Source of the DNA: an uncultured Prevotellaceae bacterium | GTDB taxonomy: Bacteria > Bacteroidota > Bacteroidia > Bacteroidales > Bacteroidaceae | Assembly (NCBI GenBank): GCA_947166345.1 | Contig: CAMVDU010000003.1 | Location: 51,549 to 115,548, forward strand | Length of the DNA: 64,000 nt | Reading direction: 5' to 3' | Part shown: positions 8,646-18,427 of the stretch, one piece after another | Position numbering within the stretch: the first letter of the stretch is position 1 | Layout: each line of letters begins with the position of its first letter | Notes under the pieces: model-generated | Databases searched by the model: none | Seen by the model: the letters and a program-made list of their open reading frames with translations, nothing else | Told to the model about the DNA's origin: nothing | Program-made: the position numbers and the translations under genes

Positions 8646-10265
8646 TTACTTGATATTGGGCTCTTCGAGTCCGATGCCCTTCTTCTTGTCAACCACCTTG
8701 AGAATGAGACCGATGACGAGGGCTGCAACGCCCAGACCGGCAAACATCACCAGAGGCACGGTGTGGTCGAGCTGTGTGGCTGGGGTGCCGGCAGGATTGG
8801 TGGCATCGAGCATCTTACCATAGAGTAGGGGGAAGAGCCACAGACCGATGTTCTGAATCCAGAAGATGAGGGCATAGGCTGAACCGATGACCTTGGCATC
8901 GACCAGCTTGGGCACTGAGGGCCACAGCGAGGCGGGCACCAGCGAGAACGATGCTCCCAGCACGAGGATGGTAGCATAGGCGATGACAACGCCGCCAACG
9001 GCGCTACCCTTGAAGAGGGGCAGGATGAAGGCGAAGGTGAGGTGACAGCCAATCAACAGCAGCGAACCGAAGACGAGCATCGAGGCTGCCTTACCCTTGT
9101 AATCGACGTATTTGCCCAGGATGGGGGTGATGAGTACGGCCAGCAGGGGGAATACGGCGAAGATGGCCTCGGCCGACTGGCGCATGTAGCCCATGTAGCA
9201 ATAGACCACGAGGGCAGCTACCGACAGGCCCAGCAGACCAAAGCGCTTCTTCTGGTCCTTCATGAAGTTGCTGGCGAAGCCAGCTGCTGCCACCACCAGC
9301 ATGATGACATACTGAACGATGGTGACGGAAGAGCCTGCCCAGAACGAGTCCTTGGCGGGTTCTACGAGCGTCAGGTTGCATTGCAGCACGTTGACGGCAT
9401 ACTTCTGGAAGGGGAAAATGGCACTATAGTAGAGCACGCAGAGCAGGGCTACGAGCCAGAAGCCGCTGGAGGTGAGAATCTGTCCCAGGTCCTTGATGCG
9501 GAAGGGGTCGTCCTTCTCCTCGGCCTCGCCTGTCTGGGCGTCGAGCTTGCGGTCCATGAAGAAATAGGTGATGAACATAATGAGGGCGATGCAGAGCAAC
9601 ACCACACCAAAGGCCACAGAACGGCTCACGTCGATGCTGCCGCCCAGCTTGGCAAAGAAGGGCGAGAAGATCATACAGGTGGCTACGCCCAGACGGGCCA
9701 GCGCCATCTCAGAGCCCATAGCAAGGGCCATCTCGCGACCCTTGAACCACTTCACGATACCACGAGAGACGGTGATACCAGCCATTTCGCAGCCACAGCC
9801 GAAGATCATGAAGCCGCAGGCGGCCAGCTTAGCTGACGCGGGCATGCCCTGATAGAAGGGACTGACGCCCAGCTCGTCGAAGCCAGGGATGTAGTTGAGG
9901 TTGTTGGTGAACCAGGTCTCAAGGCCGCTGCCTATAAAGCCGTCGCTGACGGCATACCACTTGACGATGGCACCAAACAGCATCACGGCTCCTGAGAGGA
10001 TGGCTGTGAAGCGAACGCCCATCTTGTCGAGGATGATACCTGCGAAGATGAGGAAGAATACGAACACGTTGAGGAACACCTCAGAGCCTTGCATCGTGCC
10101 AAAGGCGGTAGAGTCCCAACCGCGGGTGTCCTGCATCAGGTCCTTGATGGGCGACAGGATGTCCATGAAAATGTAGCTGCAGAACATGCCGAGGGCAAGG
10201 AGCAGCAGAGCCGTCCAGCGCATGCCAGCGCTGTCGCGAAGTGTCTTTTGAATTGCTTGAGTCAT
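8646..10265 (-). CDS. Major facilitator superfamily transporter
   Basis: A 539-residue inner-membrane carrier with twelve or more hydrophobic segments, starting with a short cytoplasmic stretch and MRWTALLLLALGMFCSYIF. The first-half loop contains DKMGVRF, the MFS signature, and MDRKLDAQTGEAEEKDD forms the long charged central loop. The general pattern resembles the MFSD1-like carriers of Bacteroidota. Immediately downstream of the secreted S9 peptidase gene and in the same orientation, it may import the di- or oligopeptides that enzyme releases; that is inference from context. The substrate cannot be read from the sequence. Confidence 0.85.
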   Translation of the reverse strand: MTQAIQKTLRDSAGMRWTALLLLALGMFCSYIFMDILSPIKDLMQDTRGWDSTAFGTMQGSEVFLNVFVFFLIFAGIILDKMGVRFTAILSGAVMLFGAIVKWYAVSDGFIGSGLETWFTNNLNYIPGFDELGVSPFYQGMPASAKLAACGFMIFGCGCEMAGITVSRGIVKWFKGREMALAMGSEMALARLGVATCMIFSPFFAKLGGSIDVSRSVAFGVVLLCIALIMFITYFFMDRKLDAQTGEAEEKDDPFRIKDLGQILTSSGFWLVALLCVLYYSAIFPFQKYAVNVLQCNLTLVEPAKDSFWAGSSVTIVQYVIMLVVAAAGFASNFMKDQKKRFGLLGLSVAALVVYCYMGYMRQSAEAIFAVFPLLAVLITPILGKYVDYKGKAASMLVFGSLLLIGCHLTFAFILPLFKGSAVGGVVIAYATILVLGASFSLVPASLWPSVPKLVDAKVIGSAYALIFWIQNIGLWLFPLLYGKMLDATNPAGTPATQLDHTVPLVMFAGLGVAALVIGLILKVVDKKKGIGLEEPNIK

Positions 10266-10284
10266 TATTGTAATTTTTTATTTT

Positions 10285-10326
10285 GGGTCTAATGGGTCTT
10301 ATAGGACTTATAGGGCCTATGGGTTG
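10285..10326. repeat. 9-mer array GGGTCTAAT/AGGGCCTAT
   Basis: Five degenerate 9-base units between the S9 peptidase and MFS genes. Related word arrays occur at 19018-19060, 43713-43748, 49118-49168 and 52609-52657. Confidence 0.8.
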
Positions 10327-10329
10327 GGC

Positions 10330-12552
10330 TTAGTGAAGCCAGCGGTCGAGCCAGTTGAAGTAGGTGCGCTGCCAGAGAATGCCGTTCTGGGGCTTCAGCA
10401 CCCAGTGGTTCTCGTCAGGGAAGATGAGCAGCTGGGCCTCGATGCCGCGCATGCGGGCTGCGTTGAAGGCGCTCATGCCCTGGGTGGCGTTGATGCGGTA
10501 GTCCTTCTCACCGTGGATGCACAGGATGGGGGCGTCCCACTTGTCAACAAAGAGATGGGGTGAGTGCTTGTAGGTCTTGTCGGCATTCTTGGTGCGGTCC
10601 TTGTTCCAGTAGGCATCATCGTACTCCCAGTTGGAGAACCAGTTCTCCTCGGTCTCGGTGTACATGGCCTCAAGGTTGAAGGCACCGTCGTGGGCAATGA
10701 AGCACTTGAAGCGCTTGTCGTGATGGCCTGCCAGATAATAGACGCTGAAGCCGCCAAAGGATGCGCCAACGGCTGCCATCTTGTCCTTATCCACATAGGG
10801 CAGGTTCTGGGCTGCATCGTCGATAGCCGTGAGGTAGTCGTCCATGCACTGGCCTGTCCAGTCGCCAGAGATCTCCTCCAGCCACTCCTGTCCGAAGCCA
10901 GGCAGTCCGTGACGGTTGGGGGCCACGATGACATAGCCCTGCGAGGCCATGATGAAGAAGTTCCAGCGGTAGCTCCAGAACTGGCTGACGGGCGACTGTG
11001 GGCCGCCTTCGCAGAAGAGCAGGGTGGGGTATTTCTTCGTGGCGTCGAAATGTGGGGGCAGAATCACCCAGTAGAGCATCTGGTTGCCGTCGGTGGTCTT
11101 CACCCAGCGTTCCTCTACTGTGGGCTTGGCCAGCTGGTCGAGGATGTGCTTGTTCTCGTGGGTGATCTGCTGGCTGAGGGCCTTTGGCTGCTGGCTCTTG
11201 GCCTTGGTGTTGGGGGTCACCACGTAGAGGTCGGCAGGCTCCGTGTAGCTGTGGCGCTCCATGAGCAGCTGCTTACCGTTGTTCATCAGCTTCAGCGAAC
11301 CCCAGTCGGCACAATCGTTGGTGAGCTGGGTGACTTTGGCTGCTGACTTCTGACCCTTGGCTTTTGTCTTTTCGAGGGCTACGCTGTAGAGGTTCTCCGT
11401 AGCGTGCCACACGCCGATGAAGTAGATGAGGGCATCTTTCGTGTTGTCGCTCCAGCAGAAGTCATCGACGTTAGAGTCGAACGACTCCGTCAGGTACTGC
11501 TTCTCGCCACTCTGCAGGTCGTAGCAGCACAGGCGCTGGCGGTCGGCCTCATAGCCGTTGCGCTCCATAGAGAGCCAAGCCACATAGCGGCCATCGGGCG
11601 AGAACTGCGGATTCTGGTCGTAGCCCACGTTGTTCTTGAGGTTCTCAGGCGCATTCACGGCCTGATACTTCATGGTCTTCGAGGGTTCGATGGCAGGCTC
11701 CACATAGCCTTCGGGCTTGCAGAGGTTGCGTGTTGCGCGCGTACCTATATTATAGAGGTAGATGTCTGAGTCGGTAGAGATGCTGTAGGACAGTCCCGTC
11801 TTCTTGCGGCAGGTATAGGCGATGCTCTTGGAGTCAGGGCTCCATGCCAGCTGCTCAATGCCGCCGAAGGGCTCCATAGGACACTCGTAGGGCTCGCCCT
11901 CGAGGAGGTCAATCTGGTCTGTTCCGATGGTAAAACCATCGGACACTGTACAAAGGAAGGGGTGCTGGATGCTCTCCACATAGTGGTCCCAGTGGCGATA
12001 CATCAGGTCGTTGACCACGCGGCCCGTCGATTTAGGCAGGTCGGAGGGGCGCTCGGCAATGATGTCGTGATAGGGGATGCTCTTGAGGATGACAACCTTC
12101 TGACGGTCTGGTGAGAAGAGGAAACCCTCCACCTCACCTTTGGTCTTCGACAACTGCTTGCGGTTGGTGCCGTCGGCGTTCATCGTCCATATCTCACCCT
12201 CGCGCAGGAAGGCGATGGTCTCTTTGTCGAGCCAGTTGGCATCGGTCTCGCTCTTGGCGTCAGTGGTCAGCTTCTGCTGACTGCTGCCGTCGGCATTCAT
12301 CACGTAGAGCACCTGGTGGCTCTTGTTGTGCTTGACGCTGTAGTAGCCCACCTGATAGACAATCTTCTGACCGTCGGGTGAAGCCTCGTAGCCGCTGATA
12401 CGGCCCATAGCCCACAGTGCCTCGGGCGTCATGCGGTCGCCGGAGAGCTTGATATTCTGTTTTCCAATCACGTCGTCTTGTGCTTGAATGTTGCCAGAAC
12501 TTAATAACAGTACTATGGCAACCGTCGTTAGTAGTCTAATCATATCTTTCAT
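10330..12552 (-). CDS. Secreted S9 family prolyl oligopeptidase-type peptidase
   Basis: A 740-residue serine peptidase exported by a signal peptide ending GNIQAQ. The N-terminal half is a beta-propeller with repeated PD40-like motifs (SPDGQKIVYQVG, SPDSKSIAYTC, SPDGRYVAWLS). The C-terminal alpha/beta-hydrolase has the catalytic triad: S598 in GASFGGF, D684 in HGEKDYR and H716 in DENHWV. Family members cleave short peptides, often after proline or as acylaminoacyl- or dipeptidyl-peptidases; which one applies is not clear. It is probably periplasmic. It sits 10 bp after the DUF1846 gene and upstream of the MFS transporter, suggesting peptide degradation and uptake. Confidence 0.92.
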   Translation of the reverse strand: MKDMIRLLTTVAIVLLLSSGNIQAQDDVIGKQNIKLSGDRMTPEALWAMGRISGYEASPDGQKIVYQVGYYSVKHNKSHQVLYVMNADGSSQQKLTTDAKSETDANWLDKETIAFLREGEIWTMNADGTNRKQLSKTKGEVEGFLFSPDRQKVVILKSIPYHDIIAERPSDLPKSTGRVVNDLMYRHWDHYVESIQHPFLCTVSDGFTIGTDQIDLLEGEPYECPMEPFGGIEQLAWSPDSKSIAYTCRKKTGLSYSISTDSDIYLYNIGTRATRNLCKPEGYVEPAIEPSKTMKYQAVNAPENLKNNVGYDQNPQFSPDGRYVAWLSMERNGYEADRQRLCCYDLQSGEKQYLTESFDSNVDDFCWSDNTKDALIYFIGVWHATENLYSVALEKTKAKGQKSAAKVTQLTNDCADWGSLKLMNNGKQLLMERHSYTEPADLYVVTPNTKAKSQQPKALSQQITHENKHILDQLAKPTVEERWVKTTDGNQMLYWVILPPHFDATKKYPTLLFCEGGPQSPVSQFWSYRWNFFIMASQGYVIVAPNRHGLPGFGQEWLEEISGDWTGQCMDDYLTAIDDAAQNLPYVDKDKMAAVGASFGGFSVYYLAGHHDKRFKCFIAHDGAFNLEAMYTETEENWFSNWEYDDAYWNKDRTKNADKTYKHSPHLFVDKWDAPILCIHGEKDYRINATQGMSAFNAARMRGIEAQLLIFPDENHWVLKPQNGILWQRTYFNWLDRWLH

Positions 12553-12562
12553 CTCTCATCTA

Positions 12563-14026
12563 TTACTTTTTCCTCACCGGGTCGCAGGTCAGTCCGCATC
12601 CCAGCTTCTTGAAAATTTTGCGGTCAACCTCAGAGAGCATCACCGTGGAGTGTACCTGACAGTCGCGCAACTTAGGCAACTGCTCCAAGGCACGACGGCA
12701 CAGCTCGTCCTCTTTCGACAGCACGCTGAGGGCCACCAGCACCTCGTCGGTATGCAGACGGGGGTTCTTGCCGCCAAGATACTCTATCTTGGTCTTCTGG
12801 ATGGGTTCGATGAGCGACTGCGGAATGAGTTTCACTGCGTGGTCGATGCCTGCCAGATGCTTGGTGGCATTCAGCAGAACAGCGGCACTACAGCCCAGCA
12901 GAGGCGACGACTTAGCGGTGATCACCGTGCCGTCAGCCAACTCGATGGCTGCTGCCGTATGGCCAGTGAGCTCCTGCTTGGCCTGGGCTGCAACGGTGAC
13001 GCGACGGTAGGCTGTGGTGATCTTGGCCTGGTTGAAGAGCATCAGGATCTTGTTGATCTCCTTCTCGCTGTCATGACCCTCGGCCAGTTTGTTGGTAGCC
13101 TCGTAGTAGCGACGGATAATTTCATCGCGGCTGGCCTGACAGCACACCTCATCGTCGGAGATGCAGAAGCCCACCATGTTGACGCCCATATCGGTAGGCG
13201 ATTTATAGGGATTCTCGCCGTAGATGCCCTCAAAGAGAGCCGTTAGCACGGGGAATATCTCGATGTCGCGGTTGTAGTTGACGGCAATCTTGTCGTAGGC
13301 CTCCAGATGGAACGGGTCGATCATGTTCACGTCGTTCAGGTCGGCAGTAGCTGCTTCGTAGGCGATGTTCACAGGATGCTTCAGGGGCAGGTTCCATACG
13401 GGGAAGGTCTCGAACTTGGCATAGCCGGCACGGATGCCGCGTTTGTTCTCGTTGTAGAGCTGCGAGAGACACACAGCCATCTTGCCGCTGCCAGGGCCTG
13501 GTGCTGTGATGATGACCAGCTCGCGCGAGGTCTCCACATAGTCGTTCTTGCCAAAGCCTTCGTCAGAGGCAATCAGTTCGACGTTGTGAGGATAGCCGTC
13601 GATGAGGTAGTGGATGTAGCTCTTGATGCCCAGACGCTCCAGACGGTGGCGGAACTGGTCGGCAGCACGCTGTCCGTTGTAGTGGGTGATGACCACCGAG
13701 CCTACCATGAAGTCGCGATTCATGAACTCGTCACGCAGGCGCAACACATCCTCGTCGTAGGTGATGCCCAGGTCCGAGCGCACCTTGTTCTTCTCTATAT
13801 CGTCGGCGCTGACCACGATGACTATCTCCAGCTGGTCCTTCAGCTGGGCAAACATCCTCAGCTTGGAGTCGGGCTTGAAACCAGGCAGCACGCGCGAGGC
13901 GTGGTGGTCGTCAAACAGCTTGCCACCCAACTCCAGATACAGCTTGCCGTCGAACTGCGCAATGCGTTCGCGGATGTGCTCACTCTGTATCTTCAGATAT
14001 TTCTCGTTGTCGAATCCTATCTTCAT
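12563..14026 (-). CDS. DUF1846 domain protein
   Basis: A 487-residue cytoplasmic protein resembling the DUF1846 family throughout its length (MKIGFDNEKYLKIQSEHIRERI start, VLPGFKPDSKLRM, ITAPGPGSGKMAVCLSQLYNEN). The GPGSGK motif suggests nucleotide or phosphate binding; structures of the family are known but I know of no agreed function. Length is as usual for the family. It is separated by 10 bp from the S9 peptidase gene and by 49 bp from yidC on the same strand, so it lies in a common transcript. There is no signal peptide or membrane segment. Confidence 0.85.
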   Translation of the reverse strand: MKIGFDNEKYLKIQSEHIRERIAQFDGKLYLELGGKLFDDHHASRVLPGFKPDSKLRMFAQLKDQLEIVIVVSADDIEKNKVRSDLGITYDEDVLRLRDEFMNRDFMVGSVVITHYNGQRAADQFRHRLERLGIKSYIHYLIDGYPHNVELIASDEGFGKNDYVETSRELVIITAPGPGSGKMAVCLSQLYNENKRGIRAGYAKFETFPVWNLPLKHPVNIAYEAATADLNDVNMIDPFHLEAYDKIAVNYNRDIEIFPVLTALFEGIYGENPYKSPTDMGVNMVGFCISDDEVCCQASRDEIIRRYYEATNKLAEGHDSEKEINKILMLFNQAKITTAYRRVTVAAQAKQELTGHTAAAIELADGTVITAKSSPLLGCSAAVLLNATKHLAGIDHAVKLIPQSLIEPIQKTKIEYLGGKNPRLHTDEVLVALSVLSKEDELCRRALEQLPKLRDCQVHSTVMLSEVDRKIFKKLGCGLTCDPVRKK

Positions 14027-14075
14027 TTGTTGTCTATGTTGTGTTTGTTGTCGTCAATAAATCGACAGTTGTCGT

Positions 14076-15965
14076 TTACCTTCTCTTCATCGCCTCACGC
14101 TGGCGGCGCATCTCCTCGGCCTGCTTCTGCATCTCGGCAAGACGGGCAGCAAAGCCGCTCTGCTTCTTGGGATTGCTCTTGTTCTCCTGATAGTTCTTCT
14201 CCAACTGCATCAGCAGCTTCTTGTCATCGGTGGTCTTGCGAAGTACCCACATGATGATGGCCGAGAACAGCAGCGAGATGAAGTAGTAGAAGTTCAGACC
14301 GCTGGAGTAGTCGTTGAACATGAAGAAGAACATCACGGGCATGAGGTACATCATCCACTGCATCATCTTCATCTGCTGGGCCTGCTGACCAATCATCTGG
14401 TCGCGCTGCTGACGCATAGTGAAGTAGCTGTAGAGCAGGTTGCTGGCGCAGAAGAGGATACAGGTCAGCGACAGGTGGTCGCCGATACCCCAGATATGTC
14501 CGCTCCACTCAATGATGGGATCGTAGGTAGAGAGGTCGTCAATCCACAGGAACGACTGTCCGCGCAACTGGATGGCGTTTGGTACGAAGTTGAACATTGC
14601 AATCCAGAGAGGCATCTGGATGAGCATAGGCAGACAGCCCGACAGGGGCGATACACCATACTGTGAGTAGATCTGCATCATGGCCTGCTGCTTCTGCATC
14701 TGGTCCTCGGGCTTGTCATACTGCTTGGTGGCCTCCTCGATTTTGGGTTTCAGCACACGCATCTTGGCAGACGACATGAAGCTCTTCTTGACCATAGGGT
14801 AGGTGATGGCCTTCAGCAGCAGGGTGATCAGGATGAGCACGATACCCATCGAGAAGCCCCACGACGTGAGCCAGTCAAAGACATAGATGGTGAACCAGCG
14901 GTTGATGATACGGAACAGGGGCCAGCCCAGATATACCAGACGCTCCAGGTCCAGATCCTTGCCAAACTCACTCTGCTCCTCAACATCCTTCAACAGACGG
15001 AAGTCGTTGGGACCCAGGTACATCTCAAACTCTGCCAGCTGACCCGTGAAATTGGTCTGCAGCTCGGCCTGATAGTACTTCAGGTTGCCGCGTTGCTTGT
15101 TCTTGGGCTTCTCAAAGGGTTTGCTCTGCAGTTTGGCACCCTTGTGGAAGTTGTCTTTGGAAATGAGTACGGCTGAGAAGAACTGGTTCTTGAAGGCTAC
15201 CCAGTCGAGGGCCTCTTCCGTGGTCTCGCTCTTGTCGGAGGTCTCACTCAGATAATCCGTGCTACCACCGGCCTCCTTATAGGTGAGCGAGGCATAGCGG
15301 TTCTCAAACGTAAAACCTTTCTCCTGCTGACGGCAGGTATCGGTCCACAGTATCTGAAGGGGCGCCTTGGCTGACACGTACTTGCTCAGCTCTTCACCTT
15401 CAATACTGAAGTGGAGCATGTAGTCCTTACCCAGACGGTAGTTAATGTTCAGACTGACACCATTGCGACCCTTCGCTGTCAGCGTCAGCTCGTCCTTAGT
15501 CTGCTTCGTCGGCGTGAAGTAGAGGTCCTTGGTCTCGATGTTCTCCTCGCCGCTCTTACCCTCGATGACAAAGCTCATCTTCTGGGCCTCGCGGCTGAAG
15601 AGGGTCACATCGGGCTTCTCGTCATAGTTCTTGAAGCTTTTGATAACGGCCTCAGTCAAAGTTCCGCCCTTGGTGGAGAAGGTCAGACGAACCTTCTCGT
15701 TCTCCAGTACGACATCTTCTGCTGTACCGACAAGCGACGGTGAGAACAGGCTGACGGTATCGCCCTGGGCTGCGGCCTCGATGCGGGCCTGCTTGACAGA
15801 GTCAGCCTCCTGCTGCTTCTTTTTTGCTGTAGCCTGTGCCAGTTCTTGTTTCTGTTGTTCTTTCTTCTGGGCCTCAATTTCCTCTTGTGAAGGCGTTGAC
15901 CACCAGCTGAAGCCGATGAGCACCAGCGCAATCAGGATGAAGCCTGTAACGGTGTTTCTGTTCAT
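14076..15965 (-). CDS. yidC: Membrane protein insertase YidC
   Basis: A 629-residue insertase that integrates and folds inner-membrane proteins with or without SecYEG. The N-terminal membrane segment (NTVTGFILIALVLIGFSW) is followed by a charged coiled segment rich in Glu, Lys and Gln, then a large periplasmic beta domain (residues ~70-350) and the conserved 60KD_IMP core with YPMVKKSFMSSAKMRVLKPKI, SPLSGCLPMLIQMPLWIAMF and PVMFFFMFNDYSSGLNFYY. The C-terminus is basic (MRRQREAMKRR), as expected for ribosome contact. A TAATTTTG promoter lies ~40 bases upstream (16006-16013). Confidence 0.97.
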   Translation of the reverse strand: MNRNTVTGFILIALVLIGFSWWSTPSQEEIEAQKKEQQKQELAQATAKKKQQEADSVKQARIEAAAQGDTVSLFSPSLVGTAEDVVLENEKVRLTFSTKGGTLTEAVIKSFKNYDEKPDVTLFSREAQKMSFVIEGKSGEENIETKDLYFTPTKQTKDELTLTAKGRNGVSLNINYRLGKDYMLHFSIEGEELSKYVSAKAPLQILWTDTCRQQEKGFTFENRYASLTYKEAGGSTDYLSETSDKSETTEEALDWVAFKNQFFSAVLISKDNFHKGAKLQSKPFEKPKNKQRGNLKYYQAELQTNFTGQLAEFEMYLGPNDFRLLKDVEEQSEFGKDLDLERLVYLGWPLFRIINRWFTIYVFDWLTSWGFSMGIVLILITLLLKAITYPMVKKSFMSSAKMRVLKPKIEEATKQYDKPEDQMQKQQAMMQIYSQYGVSPLSGCLPMLIQMPLWIAMFNFVPNAIQLRGQSFLWIDDLSTYDPIIEWSGHIWGIGDHLSLTCILFCASNLLYSYFTMRQQRDQMIGQQAQQMKMMQWMMYLMPVMFFFMFNDYSSGLNFYYFISLLFSAIIMWVLRKTTDDKKLLMQLEKNYQENKSNPKKQSGFAARLAEMQKQAEEMRRQREAMKRR

Positions 15966-16005
15966 ATTATTCTTTGTTTATCCTCGTTATAAGAAAATCA
16001 AGGTG

Positions 16006-16013
16006 CAAAATTA
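16006..16013 (-). promoter_or_regulatory. yidC -7 promoter element
   Basis: TAATTTTG on the minus strand, about 40 bases upstream of the yidC ATG. Confidence 0.65.
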
Positions 16014-16096
16014 CAACTTTTTTTTCGGTTTCTTGCAGATATTGGTGAGTTTTTCAAAAAAATATGGATTTCTTTTGCAATGTTCCCGTTTATTCG

Positions 16097-16104
16097 TAAC
16101 TTTG
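16097..16104 (+). promoter_or_regulatory. Promoter of the DUF3078 gene
   Basis: TAACTTTG ends only 8 bases before the ATG at 16113, so the transcript would carry a leader of just a few bases. Confidence 0.75.
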
Positions 16105-16112
16105 CACACGTT

Positions 16113-17327
16113 ATGAAGAAAGTTTACTTGACACTTGCAGCCCTTGCGGTGCTCAGCACCCACGCTGCGACAAACGATTCTATCGATGGACGCTACTACC
16201 GCCTTTTTGCGCCTGTGACGTTCTACCACGATGTGGCACAGGAACAGCTTGCTCTGACCGCTAACCGGCAAAAAGACGATATAGACAATGCCATTGAGCG
16301 GGCATTGGTGCATGTTTACCTGAACCGTCCCGACCTTGTGAAGGTGACAGAAACGGAACAGCAGGCATCAGGTACCCTGCGACAGGACATTATCGAGAAA
16401 CCCGTGGCTGAGGTGGCCGATCTGGTGGACCAGGCAGAACCTATCCCCGATGAGCCTGTGATGGAAACGGTGGTCGTCGAGGTGCAGAAGCCCAACTTCT
16501 GGAAATACAAGGGCGACGGCAGTCTGCAGTTCATGCAGAACTATGTCAGCGACAACTGGTATAAAGGTGGCGAAAGCTACTATTCGGCTGTGGCAAGTCT
16601 GACGCTCGAGGCCAACTACGACAACAAGTCGAAGTTTAAGTGGGAGAATAAACTGGAGATGAAACTGGGCTTCCAGACATCGCGTGCCGACTCGGTTCAC
16701 AAGTTCAAGACCAACGAAGACCTGTTGCGTTATACTGGAAAGGTGGGCCTTCAGGCTGCCAAGAACTGGTACTATACGCTGCAGATGCTGGCCTATACGC
16801 AGTTTGCCCAGGGCTTCAAGGCCAATGATATCCGTACCTACTCCGACTTCCTGTCGCCTCTGACGGTGAGCATCGGTCTTGGTATGGACTACAAGGTGTC
16901 GTGGTTGAACAAGAAGCTTACGGGAACTATCAATATGTCGCCCCTGGCCGTCAACTACAAATATGTGGGACGCTCTTCGTTCAGAAAGAAAAACGACCCG
17001 ACAGTTGAAGAGTTCGATTGGTTCCCCTCACGCTATGGTATCGATCAGGACAAGCACCACAAGACCGACTTCGGTTCGCAGTTTACTGCTTCCTTGACGT
17101 GGGTGGTCAACGATGTGCTGACGTGGAAGACGCGTCTCTACGGCTTCACCAGCTACCACCGTGCAGAAATGGAGTGGGAGAATACCTTCACGCTGAAAGT
17201 GTCGAAGTTCATATCCGCCAACCTGTTTCTCTTCCCCCGTTTCGACGATTCCAACAAACGCGACAAGGACCTGGGTTTCTGGCAGTTCAAGGAATACTCG
17301 TCGCTGGGATTCTCGTATAATTTCTAA
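16113..17327 (+). CDS. DUF3078 outer-membrane barrel protein
   Basis: A 404-residue exported protein with signal peptide MKKVYLTLAALAVLSTHA. An N-terminal region of ~100 residues with helical, charged sequence is followed by alternating aromatic and polar residues characteristic of a beta-barrel (NFWKYKGDGSLQFMQNYVSDNWYKGGESYYSAV and onward), and the chain ends in SLGFSYNF with a terminal Phe, the outer-membrane insertion signal. Function is unknown in the DUF3078 family. The ORF track begins 11 codons earlier, but the TAACTTTG promoter at 16097-16104 lies in that stretch, so ATG 16113 is the start. A bidirectional hairpin separates it from the convergent sigma-factor gene. Confidence 0.85.
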   Translation: MKKVYLTLAALAVLSTHAATNDSIDGRYYRLFAPVTFYHDVAQEQLALTANRQKDDIDNAIERALVHVYLNRPDLVKVTETEQQASGTLRQDIIEKPVAEVADLVDQAEPIPDEPVMETVVVEVQKPNFWKYKGDGSLQFMQNYVSDNWYKGGESYYSAVASLTLEANYDNKSKFKWENKLEMKLGFQTSRADSVHKFKTNEDLLRYTGKVGLQAAKNWYYTLQMLAYTQFAQGFKANDIRTYSDFLSPLTVSIGLGMDYKVSWLNKKLTGTINMSPLAVNYKYVGRSSFRKKNDPTVEEFDWFPSRYGIDQDKHHKTDFGSQFTASLTWVVNDVLTWKTRLYGFTSYHRAEMEWENTFTLKVSKFISANLFLFPRFDDSNKRDKDLGFWQFKEYSSLGFSYNF

Positions 17328-17331
17328 AGGA

Positions 17332-17381
17332 GTTAAGAAGTTAGAGAAGTTAAAGAAGTTAACGAAGTTAACGAAGTTGAA
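17332..17381. repeat. 9-mer array GTTAAAGAA/GTTAACGAA
   Basis: Five to six degenerate GTTAANGAA units directly after the DUF3078 stop codon; the same family as 8602-8644. Confidence 0.85.
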
Positions 17382-17402
17382 AAACTAAAGGTCAACAATA
17401 AA

Positions 17403-17428
17403 GGGTTCCGAGATCGGAACCCTTTTGT
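17403..17428. terminator. Bidirectional terminator between DUF3078 gene and rpoD
   Basis: GGGTTCCG-AGAT-CGGAACCC is a perfect 8-bp stem with a 4-base loop. TTTT follows on the plus strand and TTTATTGTT on the minus strand, serving both convergent genes. Confidence 0.85.
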
Positions 17429-17435
17429 TTATGCA

Positions 17436-18308
17436 TCAACCAAGATATTTCATCAGGATGCGGGCGTTACCAGAGTCACGGAGCTTCGCAATGCTTTTCT
17501 CGCGAATCTGGCGTACACGTTCGCGGGTAAGACCCAGCTGGTCGCCAATCTCCTCGAGACCTTTCTCGTGACAGCCAATGCCGAAACACTCGCGGATGAT
17601 GGTGATCTCACGCTCCTTCAGCACTTTGTTCAGTACGGCATTCAACTCCTGAGCCATCGACTCGTGGTCCACCTGACGGTCGGTACGGGTATCATCACCC
17701 GAGGCCATCACGTCGAGCATACAGTTATCCTCACCATCCTGGAAGGGGGCGTCAATACTCACGTGGTGACTGTCGGCCTGCATGGACTGACCAATCTTCT
17801 CCTCATCCATATCGGTCATCTCGGCCAACTCGCTCACAGAGGGGTGACGCTGGTTCTCCTGCTCAAACTTGTTGATCTCGTGAGAAATCTTGTTCAGCGA
17901 ACCTACCTGGTTCAGGGGCAGGCGCACAATACGGCTTTGCTCGGCAATAGCTTGCAGGATGCTCTGGCGAATCCACCACACAGCGTAGGAGATGAACTTG
18001 AAACCACGCGTCTCGTCAAACTTCTGAGCGGCCTTGATCAGTCCGATGTTACCCTCATCAATCAGGTCGGTCAGCGTGAGTCCTTGGTGCTGGTATTGCT
18101 TGGCTACAGAGACAACAAAGCGAAGATTGGCGGTGACAAGCTTGTCTTTGGCACGTTCGCCGGCAGGTCCACCTTTGCGAATCTGCTGAGCCAACTCAAT
18201 CTCTTCGTCGATGCTTATCAGTGGTGCACGGCCTATCTCTACGAGATACTTGTCAAGTGCCTCGCTCGAACGGTTCGTGATACTTTTTTGAATCTTTAAT
18301 TGTCTCAT
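17436..18308 (-). CDS. rpoD: Primary sigma factor (Bacteroidota type)
   Basis: The vegetative sigma factor of 290 residues, the length usual in Bacteroidota, without region 1.1 or the long non-conserved region. Region 1.2 is seen at SEALDKYLVEIGRAPLISIDEEIELA, region 2 at TANLRFVVSVAKQYQHQGLTLTDLIDEGNIGLIKAAQKFD and FISYAVWWIRQSILQAI, and region 4 at LTRERVRQIREKSIAKLRDSG. This factor reads the TAnnTTTG/TTTG promoters listed here. Its own -7 element, TAACTTTG, is at 18386-18393, ~80 bases before the ATG. Confidence 0.97.
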   Translation of the reverse strand: MRQLKIQKSITNRSSEALDKYLVEIGRAPLISIDEEIELAQQIRKGGPAGERAKDKLVTANLRFVVSVAKQYQHQGLTLTDLIDEGNIGLIKAAQKFDETRGFKFISYAVWWIRQSILQAIAEQSRIVRLPLNQVGSLNKISHEINKFEQENQRHPSVSELAEMTDMDEEKIGQSMQADSHHVSIDAPFQDGEDNCMLDVMASGDDTRTDRQVDHESMAQELNAVLNKVLKEREITIIRECFGIGCHEKGLEEIGDQLGLTRERVRQIREKSIAKLRDSGNARILMKYLG

Positions 18309-18385
18309 TTTCTGATTTCCTTACTTTGTCGTTACAACTGCTTGAATATGAGAAGGATATATAAAAACATTCCCATACGAGCTTG

Positions 18386-18393
18386 CAAAGTTA
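18386..18393 (-). promoter_or_regulatory. rpoD -7 promoter element
   Basis: TAACTTTG on the minus strand; predicted leader of roughly 70 bases. Confidence 0.7.
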
Positions 18394-18427
18394 CGAATTT
18401 TATTGAAAATAAAACAAACAATTGCTG